A stretch of DNA of 64,000 bases from Erwinia sp039023475 (GCF_039023475.1 NZ_JBCHVB010000005.1:241805-305804), one strand, 5' to 3'; positions 1 to 9,036 are shown, counted from the first letter of the stretch. Made by a program: numbers and translations. The notes: generated by a model not told the origin, from the sequence alone.

Positions 1-192
1 GTTGAGCTGACCACCAATGCCTATCTGGAACAGCTGGACAGCAACGTCAAGGGCGACCGCATCACCTATCTGGTGAAAGAGCAGAAGATGCAGGCCTACA
101 GCGATTCCGGCAAGCGCGTGACCACCGTACTGGTGCCTTCGCAGCTACAGGACAAAGGCACCCAGTCAAACGGACAGAAAAAGAGTAACTAA
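1..192 (+). CDS. lptA: LptA C-terminal end (partial)
   Basis: The first 63 codons of the window are in frame and end in TAA at 190-192. They read as the C-terminal tail of LptA, the periplasmic protein that bridges inner- and outer-membrane parts of the Lpt machine and carries lipopolysaccharide across the periplasm. The readable part begins VELTTNAYLEQLDSN and ends in a polar, Gln/Ser/Lys-rich tail, as in enterobacterial LptA. The last A of the stop codon is the first base of the lptB start codon, so the two are translationally coupled. The signal peptide and most of the beta-jellyroll lie outside the window. Confidence 0.88.
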   Translation, partial: VELTTNAYLEQLDSNVKGDRITYLVKEQKMQAYSDSGKRVTTVLVPSQLQDKGTQSNGQKKSN

Positions 193-917
193 TGGCGACT
201 TTAATTGCGGAAAACCTGGCGAAGGCCTACAAGGGCCGGCGCGTAGTCGAAGATGTTAGCCTGAAGGTGAAATCCGGCGAAATCGTGGGTCTGCTTGGCC
301 CTAACGGCGCGGGAAAAACCACGACGTTTTATATGGTCGTCGGCATCGTTCCCCGTGATGCGGGCCGCATTATTATTGATGATGAAGATATCAGCATCCT
401 GCCGCTTCACGCGCGCGCGCGCCGGGGCATCGGCTACCTGCCGCAGGAAGCGTCTATTTTCCGCCGGCTCAGCGTGTTTGATAACCTGATGGCGGTGCTG
501 CAGATTCGCGACGACTTAACGGCAGAGCAGCGTGAAGATCGCGCCAATGAGTTAATGAACGAATTTCACATTGAGCATCTGCGTAACAGCATGGGCCAGG
601 CCCTGTCGGGCGGTGAACGGCGCAGGGTAGAGATTGCGCGGGCGCTGGCGGCAAATCCTAAATTTATCCTGCTGGATGAACCCTTTGCAGGGGTGGATCC
701 TATCTCCGTTATCGATATCAAAAAGATCATTGAGCATCTGCGTGACAGCGGGCTTGGCGTGCTGATCACCGACCACAACGTGCGGGAAACCCTGGCGGTC
801 TGTGAACGGGCTTATATCGTCAGCCAGGGGCATCTGATTGCCCACGGCTCGCCGGAAGAAATCCTGGCGGATGAACAAGTTAAGCGAGTCTACTTGGGAG
901 AAGAGTTCAGACTCTGA
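192..917 (+). CDS. lptB: LPS export ABC transporter ATPase LptB
   Basis: LptB is the cytoplasmic ATPase that powers LptB2FG to extract lipopolysaccharide from the inner membrane and push it along LptC-LptA. The 241 residues form one complete ABC domain: Walker A GPNGAGKT at about 36-43, Q-loop Gln near 85, signature LSGGE near 138-142, Walker B FILLDEP near 158-164 and the switch His in ITDHNV near 195. Length equals the E. coli protein. The start overlaps the lptA stop by one base, and rpoN follows after 48 bases, the classic lptAB-rpoN-hpf-ptsN-rapZ-npr arrangement. Nothing is odd here. Confidence 0.98.
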   Translation: MATLIAENLAKAYKGRRVVEDVSLKVKSGEIVGLLGPNGAGKTTTFYMVVGIVPRDAGRIIIDDEDISILPLHARARRGIGYLPQEASIFRRLSVFDNLMAVLQIRDDLTAEQREDRANELMNEFHIEHLRNSMGQALSGGERRRVEIARALAANPKFILLDEPFAGVDPISVIDIKKIIEHLRDSGLGVLITDHNVRETLAVCERAYIVSQGHLIAHGSPEEILADEQVKRVYLGEEFRL

Positions 918-965
918 TAAGGTGTCCAGACCAGCCGGGAATTTTGAGGAATTAGTATCCTGAAT

Positions 966-2396
966 ATGAAGCAAGGTTTGCAACTCAGGCTTAGCCAACA
1001 GCTTGCCATGACGCCACAGCTGCAACAGGCCATCCGCCTGCTGCAACTCTCTACGCTTGAACTCCAGCAGGAAATTCAGCTGGCGCTGGAAAGTAATCCG
1101 CTGCTTGAACAGACCGACATTCATGAGGAAGTGGACGCCCGCGAGTATCAGGAAAAAGAAGCGCTCGATACCCGTGAAGCGCTTGAGCAAAAGGATATGC
1201 CGGAAGAACTTCCGCTGGATGCGACCTGGGACGAAATCTACACCGCAGGTACTCCGTCCGGAACCGGAACCGATTATCACGACGATGAGCTGCCCATTTA
1301 TCAGGGCGAGACCACCCAGTCGCTCCAGGATTATCTGATGTGGCAGGTGGAGCTGACGCCGTTTAGCGATACCGATCGTGCCATCGCCACTTCTATAGTG
1401 AATGCCGTGGATGAAACCGGCTACCTGACCGCAGGCTTGCAGGAGATTCAGGAAAGCCTCGGCAATGAGGAGATCGCGCTGGAAGAGGTTGAGGCGGTGC
1501 TGAAGCGCGTACAGCGGTTCGATCCGGTTGGCGTCTGTGCCCGCGATTTGCGTGACTGTTTGCTGGTCCAGCTTTCTCAGTTTACGGAGATCCCTTTCCT
1601 GAAAGAGGCTACGCTTATCGTTAGCGAACACCTTGACCTGCTGGCGAACCATGACTTCCGCAGCCTGATGCGCGTAACCCGTCTGAAAGAAGACGTGTTA
1701 AAAAATGCCATGCAGCTGATTCAGACCCTTGATCCCCGTCCCGGCCAGTCGATTAATACCAGCGAGCCGGAATACGTTATCCCGGACGTACTGGTGCGCA
1801 AGGTCCGCGATCGCTGGACGGTAGAGCTGAATTCAGACAGCGTGCCGCGGCTGAAAATCAATCAGCACTATGCAGCCATGGGCGGCAGTACGCGTAACGA
1901 CAGCGACAGCCAGTTTATTCGCAGCAATTTGCAGGAAGCGAAATGGCTGATCAAAAGTCTTGAGAGCCGGAATGATACGCTGCTCAAGGTAACGCGCTGC
2001 ATTGTCGAGCAGCAGCAGGCGTTCTTTGAACAGGGCGAAGAATTTATGCGCCCGATGGTGCTGGCGGATATCGCTACCGCCGTCGAAATGCATGAGTCCA
2101 CCATTTCCCGCGTGACCACGCAGAAGTATCTGCACAGTCCGCGAGGGATATTTGAACTGAAGTATTTTTTCTCCAGCCACGTCAGCACCGAGGGGGGTGG
2201 CGAAGCCTCCTCCACGGCGATACGCGCGCTGGTGAAAAAATTAATCTCGGCGGAGAATCCCGCCAAGCCTCTGAGCGACAGCAAGCTGACCGCCCTGCTT
2301 TCCAGTCAGGGAATCATGGTGGCACGCCGTACCGTCGCGAAGTACCGAGAGTCTTTATCCATCCCGCCCTCAAACCAGCGAAAACAGCTGGTCTGA
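966..2396 (+). CDS. rpoN: RNA polymerase sigma-54 factor RpoN
   Basis: RpoN directs core RNA polymerase to -24/-12 promoters and needs AAA+ activators such as NtrC or NorR to open them. The 476-residue protein has the Gln/Leu-rich activator-contacting region I at 1-50 (MKQGLQLRLSQQLAMTPQ), an acidic linker at about 55-105, the core-binding region, and the C-terminal RpoN box ARRTVAKYR at about 453-461 that reads the -24 element. The ATG at 966 matches the family N-terminus. Two candidate targets are in this same window: the promoters of tehB (17025-17040) and of the aap transporter (59522-59537). Confidence 0.99.
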   Translation: MKQGLQLRLSQQLAMTPQLQQAIRLLQLSTLELQQEIQLALESNPLLEQTDIHEEVDAREYQEKEALDTREALEQKDMPEELPLDATWDEIYTAGTPSGTGTDYHDDELPIYQGETTQSLQDYLMWQVELTPFSDTDRAIATSIVNAVDETGYLTAGLQEIQESLGNEEIALEEVEAVLKRVQRFDPVGVCARDLRDCLLVQLSQFTEIPFLKEATLIVSEHLDLLANHDFRSLMRVTRLKEDVLKNAMQLIQTLDPRPGQSINTSEPEYVIPDVLVRKVRDRWTVELNSDSVPRLKINQHYAAMGGSTRNDSDSQFIRSNLQEAKWLIKSLESRNDTLLKVTRCIVEQQQAFFEQGEEFMRPMVLADIATAVEMHESTISRVTTQKYLHSPRGIFELKYFFSSHVSTEGGGEASSTAIRALVKKLISAENPAKPLSDSKLTALLSSQGIMVARRTVAKYRESLSIPPSNQRKQLV

Positions 2397-2418
2397 ACGA
2401 ACAGATAAGGAAGAGCGT

Positions 2419-2706
2419 ATGCAACTCAATATCACTGGCCAGCATGTTGAAATCACTGAACCTTTACGGGATTTTGTGACGACAAAATTTGCCAAGCTTG
2501 AGCACTATTTTGACCGGATAAATCAGGTTTACATTGTTCTCAAAGTGGAAAAGGTCACGCAAATCGCGGATGCCACACTGCATGTAAATGGCGGAGAGCT
2601 GCATGCTACCTCGGAAGATAAAGATATGTACGCGGCGATTGACGGCCTGATCGACAAGCTGACTCGCCAGCTCAACAAACATAAAGACAAACTGAAACAA
2701 CACTAA
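2419..2706 (+). CDS. hpf: ribosome hibernation promoting factor HPF (short form)
   Basis: HPF binds the decoding centre of the 30S subunit in stationary phase and, with RMF, favours 100S ribosome dimers. The 95-residue length is that of the short HPF of gammaproteobacteria, without the dimerising tail of long HPF. The sequence (MQLNITGQHVEITEPLRDFV to the Lys-rich end NKHKDKLKQH) is a full-length single-domain S30AE protein. It starts 22 bases after rpoN with the ribosome-binding sequence AAGGAAGAG at 2408-2416. A strong hairpin (2772-2803) separates it from ptsN. Confidence 0.97.
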   Translation: MQLNITGQHVEITEPLRDFVTTKFAKLEHYFDRINQVYIVLKVEKVTQIADATLHVNGGELHATSEDKDMYAAIDGLIDKLTRQLNKHKDKLKQH

Positions 2707-2771
2707 ATTTCACTCAGACATTGATTCTTTTTTCGTCACCCTCATCTCCCTGGAAGGTGACGGAAGATTTT

Positions 2772-2803
2772 CGGCCCGTACTCTGCTGACAGGGTACGGG
2801 CCG
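2772..2803 (+). other. hpf-ptsN intercistronic hairpin
   Basis: CGGCCCGTAC at 2772-2781 pairs perfectly with GTACGGGCCG at 2794-2803, giving a 10-bp GC-rich stem with a 12-base loop. No T-run follows (the next bases are TTGATCAA). It is therefore more likely a processing or stability element, or a weak attenuator between hpf and ptsN, than a full intrinsic terminator. Function is inferred. Confidence 0.55.
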
Positions 2804-2857
2804 TTGATCAATAAGAAGGCCATCTGGCCAGGCGGAAGTGAACACGTAAGTGAACCT

Positions 2858-3343
2858 ATGATGAACAATGACTTAAAACTGGAACTGGGCTCTGTACTAA
2901 GCGTTTCCTGCACCCGAAACGGGGTACACTGCCAGAGTAAAAAGCGGGCGCTGGAAATCATCAGCGAGCTGGCAGCCAAGCAGCTTAACCTTCCGCACCA
3001 GACGATTTTTGAAGCGATTCTGACGCGTGAACGGATGGGAAGTACCGGCATCGGTAACGGCATTGCCATCCCTCATGGCAAGCTGGTTGAAGATACGCTG
3101 CGCGCGGTTGGCGTTTTTATACGCCTCGATCAGCCTATCGCCTTTGACGCCATCGATAATCAGCCGGTCGACCTGTTGTTCGCTCTGCTGGTGCCCGCAG
3201 ACCAGTGTAAAACGCATCTGCATACGCTTTCGCTGGTGGCCCGACGCCTTGCCGATAAAACCGTCTGTCGTCGTCTGCGGGCAGCGCAGAGCGACGAGGA
3301 GCTCTTTGAGATCATGGCTGAGGGCCAGGAGGAGAGTCACTAA
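2858..3343 (+). CDS. ptsN: nitrogen-PTS EIIA component PtsN
   Basis: PtsN (EIIA-Ntr) is the terminal phosphoacceptor of the nitrogen phosphotransferase chain PtsP-Npr-PtsN and controls potassium transport, KdpD and amino-sugar signalling according to its phosphorylation state. It is a single PTS EIIA type-2 domain. I chose the ATG at 2858 because it places the phosphorylated histidine of GIAIPHGK at residue 73, the E. coli position, and gives 161 residues. An upstream in-frame start at 2804 would add 18 unconserved residues. The AAG/GTAAG stretch near 2846-2850 can serve as ribosome-binding site. It lies with rapZ and npr in the usual cluster. Confidence 0.95.
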   Translation: MMNNDLKLELGSVLSVSCTRNGVHCQSKKRALEIISELAAKQLNLPHQTIFEAILTRERMGSTGIGNGIAIPHGKLVEDTLRAVGVFIRLDQPIAFDAIDNQPVDLLFALLVPADQCKTHLHTLSLVARRLADKTVCRRLRAAQSDEELFEIMAEGQEESH

Positions 3344-3451
3344 CCTTTCACGTCGGCAGACGCCGGCTGATTAAATGAATAAGCGTGTGCCGGATACCCT
3401 TGTGCTGACGCAGGGGTTCCCCGGCTTACTGGTAACTCAGGAGAATAAGTC

Positions 3452-4306
3452 ATGGTGCTGATGATCGTCAGCGGGCGTTCAGGTTCCGGCAAGTCCGTCG
3501 CGCTCCGCGCGCTGGAGGATATGGGCTTTTACTGTGTGGATAACCTGCCCGTGGCTTTACTGCCTGAACTGGCGAACTCACTGGCCGACCGCAATATGTC
3601 TGCTGCGGTCAGCATTGATGTTCGTAATATGCCCGAGTCGCCTGAGATTTTTGAAAAGGCCCTGACCAGCCTGCCGGACAGCTTCTCGCCACAGCTTCTC
3701 TTCCTTGATGCCGATCGTAACACGCTGATCCGTCGCTACAGCGACACGCGCCGTCTGCATCCGCTTTCCAGCAAGAACCTTTCGCTGGAAAGCGCCATTG
3801 ACGAAGAGAGCGATCTGCTGGAGCCGCTGCGCTCGCGAGCCGATCTGATTGTAGATACGTCGGAGATGTCAGTGCACGAGCTGGCCGAGATGTTGCGTAC
3901 GCGCCTGCTAGGCAAACGCGAACGCGAGCTGACGATGGTTTTCGAATCCTTTGGCTTTAAGCACGGTATTCCCATCGATGCGGACTACGTTTTTGATGTC
4001 CGTTTTTTGCCTAACCCACACTGGGATCCGAAACTGCGTCCGATGACAGGGCTGGACCGGCCCGTTGCCGCCTTCCTCGATCGTCATACCGAAGTGCATA
4101 ACTTTATCTACCAGACGCGAAGCTATCTTGAACTCTGGCTGCCGATGCTGGAAACGAACAACCGTAGCTATCTAACCGTTGCCATCGGCTGTACCGGCGG
4201 TAAACATCGCTCAGTTTATATTGCGGAACAGCTTGCTGACTATTTCCGGTCGCGCGGTAAAAATGTTCAGTCTCGCCACCGAACGCTGGAAAAACGTAAA
4301 ACATGA
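3452..4306 (+). CDS. rapZ: RNase adapter protein RapZ
   Basis: RapZ binds the sRNA GlmZ and presents it to RNase E, so controlling GlmS synthesis in response to glucosamine-6-phosphate. The protein is 284 residues, the E. coli length. It has an N-terminal P-loop GRSGSGKS at 8-15, and a C-terminal RNA-binding domain with CTGGKHRSVYIAEQL and a basic tail ending RHRTLEKRK. An AGGAGAA ribosome-binding site lies at 3439-3445. The last four bases overlap the npr start (ATGA), indicating translational coupling with the phosphocarrier. Confidence 0.98.
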   Translation: MVLMIVSGRSGSGKSVALRALEDMGFYCVDNLPVALLPELANSLADRNMSAAVSIDVRNMPESPEIFEKALTSLPDSFSPQLLFLDADRNTLIRRYSDTRRLHPLSSKNLSLESAIDEESDLLEPLRSRADLIVDTSEMSVHELAEMLRTRLLGKRERELTMVFESFGFKHGIPIDADYVFDVRFLPNPHWDPKLRPMTGLDRPVAAFLDRHTEVHNFIYQTRSYLELWLPMLETNNRSYLTVAIGCTGGKHRSVYIAEQLADYFRSRGKNVQSRHRTLEKRKT

Positions 4307-4575
4307 CCGTCAGGCAAACTGTAGAGATCAAAAATAAGCTGGGCATGCACGCCCGGCCCGCGATGAAGCTTTTTGAGCTGGTTCAGAGCTTTGATGCCGA
4401 AGTCCTTTTGCGCAACGAAAGCGGCACTGAAGCAGAGGCAAGCAGCGTGATCGCTCTGCTGATGCTGGATTCAGCAAAAGGGGGGCATATCGAAATCGAG
4501 GCGAACGGTCCGGAGGAAGAGAACGCGCTACGGGCGGTGATTGAGCTTTTTGATGCCGGTTTTGATGAGGAGTGA
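4303..4575 (+). CDS. npr: phosphocarrier protein NPr
   Basis: NPr (PtsO) is the HPr-like carrier that passes phosphate from PtsP to PtsN. The 90-residue protein has the phosphorylated His16 in GMHARPA and the family fold throughout; Ser-rich SSVIALLML follows near residue 47. It overlaps rapZ by four bases. After the stop, GCCGGGCG and CGCCCGG can pair at about 4587-4604, but there is no T-run. The convergent mtgA gene ends at 4621. Confidence 0.97.
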   Translation: MTVRQTVEIKNKLGMHARPAMKLFELVQSFDAEVLLRNESGTEAEASSVIALLMLDSAKGGHIEIEANGPEEENALRAVIELFDAGFDEE

Positions 4576-4620
4576 TTGCGGAAACGCCGGGCGCGGCGAC
4601 GCCCGGGGCACGACAGGCTG

Positions 4621-5337
4621 TTACAGCTTGTACTTCTGAATAAAACTTTCCCCGCCAAGCTGTCTCATCTGGCGCAGGATCCATTGCTGCCGCTGCCGGA
4701 CATAGGCTGAGGGCGCATCGGCGCGAAAACGAATCGGGTTGGGTAAGACGGCGGCCAGCAGCGCCGCTTCCGACATTGTCAGCCGGCTGGCAGGCTTATG
4801 GAAAAAGCGTTGTGACGCTTCCTCCACGCCAAAGATCCCGGGCCCCAACTCCGCCACGTTCAGATAAACGGTCAGAATACGACGCTTCGTCCAGACAGTT
4901 TCAATGCCAAGCGTCAAACCCGCCTCAATCCCTTTACGTATCCAGCTACGTCCGTCCCATAAAAAGAGATTCTTCGCCGTTTGCTGAGTGATCGTCGAGG
5001 CTCCCCGCATCCGCCCGCCGTCATTATCCAGCACCGACTGAATCGCCTGCACGTCGAAGCCCCAATGAGTAGGAAACTTCTGGTCTTCAGAGGCGATGAC
5101 CGCCAGCGGCATCCAGTCTGCTATCGCGTCACGCTTTACCCAGTCTGAATGGGCAACATAGCTAAAATTACCGCTAAACCAGGCACTCAGCTGACGTTCA
5201 GCCATTACGGCGGAAAAGGGGACCGGCAGAAAGGAGAACAGCACAATGCCAGCGATCCCCGCCCCCACCAGGCCCGAAAGGCAGCAAAGCAGCCAGAACC
5301 TGATGCGCTTTAGCCGCGTTTTCTTAGGGCGTCTCAT
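4621..5337 (-). CDS. mtgA: monofunctional biosynthetic peptidoglycan transglycosylase
   Basis: MtgA polymerises lipid II into glycan strands on the outer face of the inner membrane, without a transpeptidase domain. The 238 residues comprise a basic cytoplasmic N-terminus, one transmembrane anchor at about 12-36, and a GT51 domain. The catalytic glutamate sits in ASEDQKFPTHWGFD near residue 84, and the family motif STITQQTAKNLFLW follows. The gene is convergent with npr. In E. coli elbB and arcB lie upstream; here elbB is missing and an AT-rich gap lies upstream instead. Confidence 0.97.
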   Translation of the reverse strand: MRRPKKTRLKRIRFWLLCCLSGLVGAGIAGIVLFSFLPVPFSAVMAERQLSAWFSGNFSYVAHSDWVKRDAIADWMPLAVIASEDQKFPTHWGFDVQAIQSVLDNDGGRMRGASTITQQTAKNLFLWDGRSWIRKGIEAGLTLGIETVWTKRRILTVYLNVAELGPGIFGVEEASQRFFHKPASRLTMSEAALLAAVLPNPIRFRADAPSAYVRQRQQWILRQMRQLGGESFIQKYKL

Positions 5338-6093
5338 AACGTTTTTTCCATTTCTGTCTTATCATTTCCCGTAAAAACTGTGATCAATCCTGCCTTTTTA
5401 AAAGAAAGGCTTCAAGCATCAGATAAAAGATGAATGTCCATAACACCCATGAAATTTCCAGGGGATTACCTAAATGCGCCTCCCGCTTCAATCACTTCCG
5501 CGCATCAGGAATCGGTTCCATTAAAAAGCGAAACTTAACGTTTCCTTAAACTGTCAGAAAAAATGGCGAACAGCTTTAAAACAAAATGATTCACATATCT
5601 TATCAGTACCGGCGGAAAATATTTACATAACTGCTGATAACCCTCGTTTCAAAATTGTCTCTATTGGGTATTCCGTCATGCTGAAGCTTTTTTTATTTAT
5701 AACGATATAACCATAATAACCGGCGAGATTATTTTGATTAATAGGTAAAAACTTCCATTAACGGTGATGCTATTGCGGTGAAACTCAGCAGAAAGACGGA
5801 GACGTCAATCTCATAAAAAAACAGGCGTTACAGCCAGTTAAATCCGATTGATGTGACGAGGGGTTTTCTTAGCATCGTTGCTAGCGCTCAAAAGCGGGGT
5901 GCATCGCGAGATGTTAATCCAAATTCGTCAAAAAACGCCACAAACGTACGAAGAACAACCAATACAGCGCTAAAATTCACGCCAGACTTGACTGTGTCAT
6001 CAAATTAATGTTTTCTGTCTGGGAACGCTGCTCTACATCACACATTTTAATGAATTTAGTCACATGTGATGCAGGATTTGCTAAGGTAGTTCC
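5338..6093. other. AT-rich intergenic region at the elbB position
   Basis: These roughly 750 bases between mtgA and arcZ hold no open reading frame with a plausible start and no recognisable remnant of elbB, which lies here in E. coli. The sequence is visibly richer in A+T than its flanks, with many poly-A/T tracts. Small inverted repeats occur, such as GCCTTT/AAAGGC near 5392-5410. The leftward part must contain the mtgA promoter and the right end the arcZ promoter. Nothing else can be supported. Confidence 0.5.
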
Positions 6094-6218
6094 TGAGCGT
6101 TTCACCAATACCGCGCCTGTGCTTTTAAACTCTTCTTCTCAGAATAGCGCAGGTTACCCTTTTCCCTGGTGTTGGCGCAGTATTCGCGCACCCCGGCTTC
6201 GGTCGGGGTCATTTTTTT
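6094..6218 (+). ncRNA. arcZ: Hfq-binding small RNA ArcZ
   Basis: ArcZ is an Hfq-dependent sRNA that activates rpoS translation, represses targets such as flhDC, and in E. coli is repressed by ArcA. The block at 6162-6194 (CCCTGGTGTTGGCGCAGTAT and onward) is essentially the E. coli processed ArcZ with its seed. It is followed by the terminator stem CCCCGGC-TTCG-GTCGGGG (6191-6208) and a T-run at 6212-6218. Upstream, CCTGTGCT and AGCGCAGG can pair as the 5' stem. An extended -10-like TGCTAAGGT at 6080-6087 suggests a start near 6094, giving about 125 nt against 121 in E. coli. The 3' end overlaps the arcB stop region antisense, as in E. coli. The 5' end is inferred. Confidence 0.9.
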
Positions 6219-8548
6219 CCAGCGTCAGAAACCCATTTGCGTAACACATCCACATCGTGCCGCCACTCCTGTTTCAGTTCGTCAATCCATTCCTGAACGT
6301 TGTCCCACCATGCCGGCAGCTCCGGACTCTGTATCTGTTTAGCGATCTGCTGCAAATGCACCAGCCCGACGGATCCCGCTGCGCCTTTAATTTTGTGCCC
6401 CTCTTCCGCAATCCCTTTCTGGTCGCGCGCCATCATGTTTGAATCCAGCACCTCCAGATAGCCCGGCATCATCTGCTCAAACATCGCCAGGCTCTGCTCA
6501 ATTAGCTGTGGGCCGACCAGTTCTATGTACTGCTCCAGCATGGCGACATCCAGCAATGCCAGTTTTTTCGTATCCAGCGGGGGTTCCTGTGGGGTTTCCG
6601 TCTCGTCGTGCTGATAATCCCAATATTTTTTGATTATTGCGGTCAGCGCAGGCACGGCCAGCGGCTTGCTCAACACATCGTCCATGCCCGCCTCCAGATA
6701 CTCTTTCTTATCCTTCAGAACATTGGCCGTCAGCGCCACCAGCGGTGGAAGATGATGGCCAGCGTAGCGGCGATGAATTTCACGGGCCACGTCAAGACCG
6801 GTCATATCGGGCAACTGGATATCCAGCAGCACCAAATCAAATTCGTCAGGATCAAACAGCGCCAGAGCGGCCTCGCCCGTCATGGCAACCTCGACGCTGT
6901 TCCCTAACTTCTCAAGTACAGAACGCGCCACCACGACGTTCAGTTCAATATCTTCAACCAGCAGCACGTGCAGCGCAGGTAACGGCATATCGTCGGCGGG
7001 CTGCTCATCTTCGATTTGCTCAACGATGCGGGGAGCATTCACCGTCAGCGTAAAGCAGGAGCCTGCTCCTGGCGAACTGCGCACCGTGATGTCGCCTCCC
7101 ATGCTTTGCGCCAGCCGGCGAGAAACGGCAAGGCCGATCCCGGTGCCCGTCGCGGGCTTGCCACCTCGCTGATCCTTAACCTGATAATACATCGCGAAAA
7201 TTTTATCCTGCTCATCCTCAGGGATCCCCATCCCGGAATCTTCAACCTCAAAACGCAGGGAATCCTCCCCCTGACAGGCCACCCGTACCACGATGCGGCC
7301 CTGCTGGGTAAACTTCACCGCATTACCGATCAGATTCCACAGAATCTGACGCAGACGCGTACCGTCGGTAATAATCTGATGAGGAAGAGGCAGTTCAGGC
7401 TCAAGGACAAACTGTAGCCCTTTCGGCTGCACCAGCAGGCCAGAGAGATTTTCAAGATCGGCCAGAAAGCTGGTGAAGTCGATCGGCTGATTATCCAGCT
7501 GAACCTTACGCCGCTCGATTTTATCCATCTCAATAACGTCGTTGAAGATATTGCCGAGCGTAATCGCTGAGACGTGAATGGTTTTCAGGTATTTAAGCTG
7601 CTCCTGGTTAAGCTCAGTATCGAGAAGAATGCGGCTCAGGCCGACGATGCCATTAAGCGGCGTACGAAGCTCGTGGCTGATCGTTGAGATAAAGGTGGTC
7701 TTTTCCCTGCTGGCGCTTTCTAACGCGTCCTGGTAGCGCTTACGCTCCGTAATATCGCGTCCGAAGCCCATCAGTCCGCTGCGTTTTCCGACACGGTCAT
7801 AATAAGGCACCTTGCGGATCTCAAAGCAGGCCTTGCGCCCGTCCGGATATTGCAGCCACTGTTCATAGGTTAGTGAGACGTTGTGACGAAACACTTTTTC
7901 ATCCGTCTCCAGAACCTTGGTCGACGCATCTTCATCATAGACATCGCGGGGCGTAAGGCCGATAAGCTGTTTTTCACTTTTGCCAGTAAGCAGTTCCATT
8001 GCGCGGTTACAGCCGGAGAACTGCTCATCAATGTTGCGGTAGAACACTAAATCGGGAGAGGCGTCCAGAAACGAGCGCAGGAAGGATGACTGCTGCTCCA
8101 GTTCAATCTGCGCCTCTTCACGCCGGGCCATCTCTTCTTTCAGTTTTTCTACGATTTGCAGGCGCGCTTCTTCCGCCTTGATACGATCCGCAATCTCCTG
8201 ATTTAGCTGGGTAATATTGTCTTTCATTTGCTGGTTAAGTTCTAAGTCGCGGTGGCGCATCTCTTCAAGTTTATCCACCAGTCTGGAAAGCCGCTGCCTG
8301 GATTCCTCCAGCTGTTCCACCACGACCGACAGAAAATAGACGGCCCACGGCGTGATCAGCAGCCCAAAGAACACCGAACGAACAATATCAATGCTTTCCA
8401 CGTGCCCGCGCAGCACCATGGTGACAGCCATCTGCACGATCATCGCCAGTACAACCAGCGCTGAAGCCAGCAGCAGCGAGAAGCGGACCAGCCCCAGCTT
8501 CACCATAAGATCAACATAGTACTGAGCTAACAACCGAATTTGTTTCAT
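6209..8548 (-). CDS. arcB: aerobic respiration control hybrid sensor kinase ArcB
   Basis: ArcB senses the quinone redox state and phosphorylates ArcA by a His-Asp-His relay. Two N-terminal transmembrane helices (about 24-80) are followed by a coiled-coil/linker with a PAS domain. Then come the transmitter with the H1 histidine in FISTISHELRTPLNG (near residue 290), a receiver with the phosphorylated Asp in LLDIQLPDMTG (near 576), and an HPt domain with EEGHKIKGAAGS (near 717). I chose the ATG at 8548 (MKQIRLLAQYY, 779 residues), which has AAGGAA upstream and matches the family N-terminus; the frame extends 11 codons further. The stop overlaps the ArcZ terminator antisense. Confidence 0.97.
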   Translation of the reverse strand: MKQIRLLAQYYVDLMVKLGLVRFSLLLASALVVLAMIVQMAVTMVLRGHVESIDIVRSVFFGLLITPWAVYFLSVVVEQLEESRQRLSRLVDKLEEMRHRDLELNQQMKDNITQLNQEIADRIKAEEARLQIVEKLKEEMARREEAQIELEQQSSFLRSFLDASPDLVFYRNIDEQFSGCNRAMELLTGKSEKQLIGLTPRDVYDEDASTKVLETDEKVFRHNVSLTYEQWLQYPDGRKACFEIRKVPYYDRVGKRSGLMGFGRDITERKRYQDALESASREKTTFISTISHELRTPLNGIVGLSRILLDTELNQEQLKYLKTIHVSAITLGNIFNDVIEMDKIERRKVQLDNQPIDFTSFLADLENLSGLLVQPKGLQFVLEPELPLPHQIITDGTRLRQILWNLIGNAVKFTQQGRIVVRVACQGEDSLRFEVEDSGMGIPEDEQDKIFAMYYQVKDQRGGKPATGTGIGLAVSRRLAQSMGGDITVRSSPGAGSCFTLTVNAPRIVEQIEDEQPADDMPLPALHVLLVEDIELNVVVARSVLEKLGNSVEVAMTGEAALALFDPDEFDLVLLDIQLPDMTGLDVAREIHRRYAGHHLPPLVALTANVLKDKKEYLEAGMDDVLSKPLAVPALTAIIKKYWDYQHDETETPQEPPLDTKKLALLDVAMLEQYIELVGPQLIEQSLAMFEQMMPGYLEVLDSNMMARDQKGIAEEGHKIKGAAGSVGLVHLQQIAKQIQSPELPAWWDNVQEWIDELKQEWRHDVDVLRKWVSDAGKK

Positions 8549-8625
8549 TAGGGATTCCTTCCAGACCAGTTGCCGCATCATAACGTAAAAGCGGAAAAGG
8601 CGAATACTTCCTGAAGCAGCCTTCC

Positions 8626-8642
8626 TGCACCAGGGTGGTGCG
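8626..8642. promoter_or_regulatory. NtrC-type binding site upstream of gltBD (distal)
   Basis: TGCACCAGGGTGGTGCG matches the NtrC consensus TGCACCA-N3-TGGTGCA at every fixed position but the last. It lies about 80 bases upstream of arcB and over 800 bases upstream of gltB, so its target is uncertain. Confidence 0.5.
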
Positions 8643-9036
8643 TGATAAGGATTAGCGTCGTTGTGGCTCAGGCGCTGTCATTTCACTGGCGAAAACCAGG
8701 AAGCGGTAAGGTCGCAAACCATGGCATTCATCACATTATTCATGCCAGACTCCAGAGGAAAAGTTGCAACAATCCACTGCATAAGCTACGCACTGAGAAC
8801 TACTCCCATTACGCTATTGCAACGATATATTTCAGGGTGATGACAGCATTAAATCAAATTCCACCACGCCAAATCATGAATAAAAATTCACATTAAACGT
8901 TCCTTTAATCACGGCGAGGTTGATTAAAGATTCTAATAAAGAAACGCTGTTTAAGGCAAAAATAAAGCAACTTTAAAAACAGTGTATTTCAGTGGTCAAG
9001 GGCGTTTAACCAGCACATCCTGCTGCCAATATCCCC

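Noticed and set aside
552..1652. 366-codon open frame on the minus strand
   Set aside because: It runs antisense through the end of lptB and the start of rpoN, both certain genes, and has no recognisable domain; it is a codon-bias shadow.
6008..6244. 78-codon frame on the plus strand across arcZ
   Set aside because: It reads through the ArcZ sRNA and its terminator into arcB antisense, with no family resemblance.
8955..8968. GG-N10-GC near the gltB upstream region
   Set aside because: Apart from the spacing, it matches the -24/-12 consensus poorly (AGGCAAA and AAGCA).
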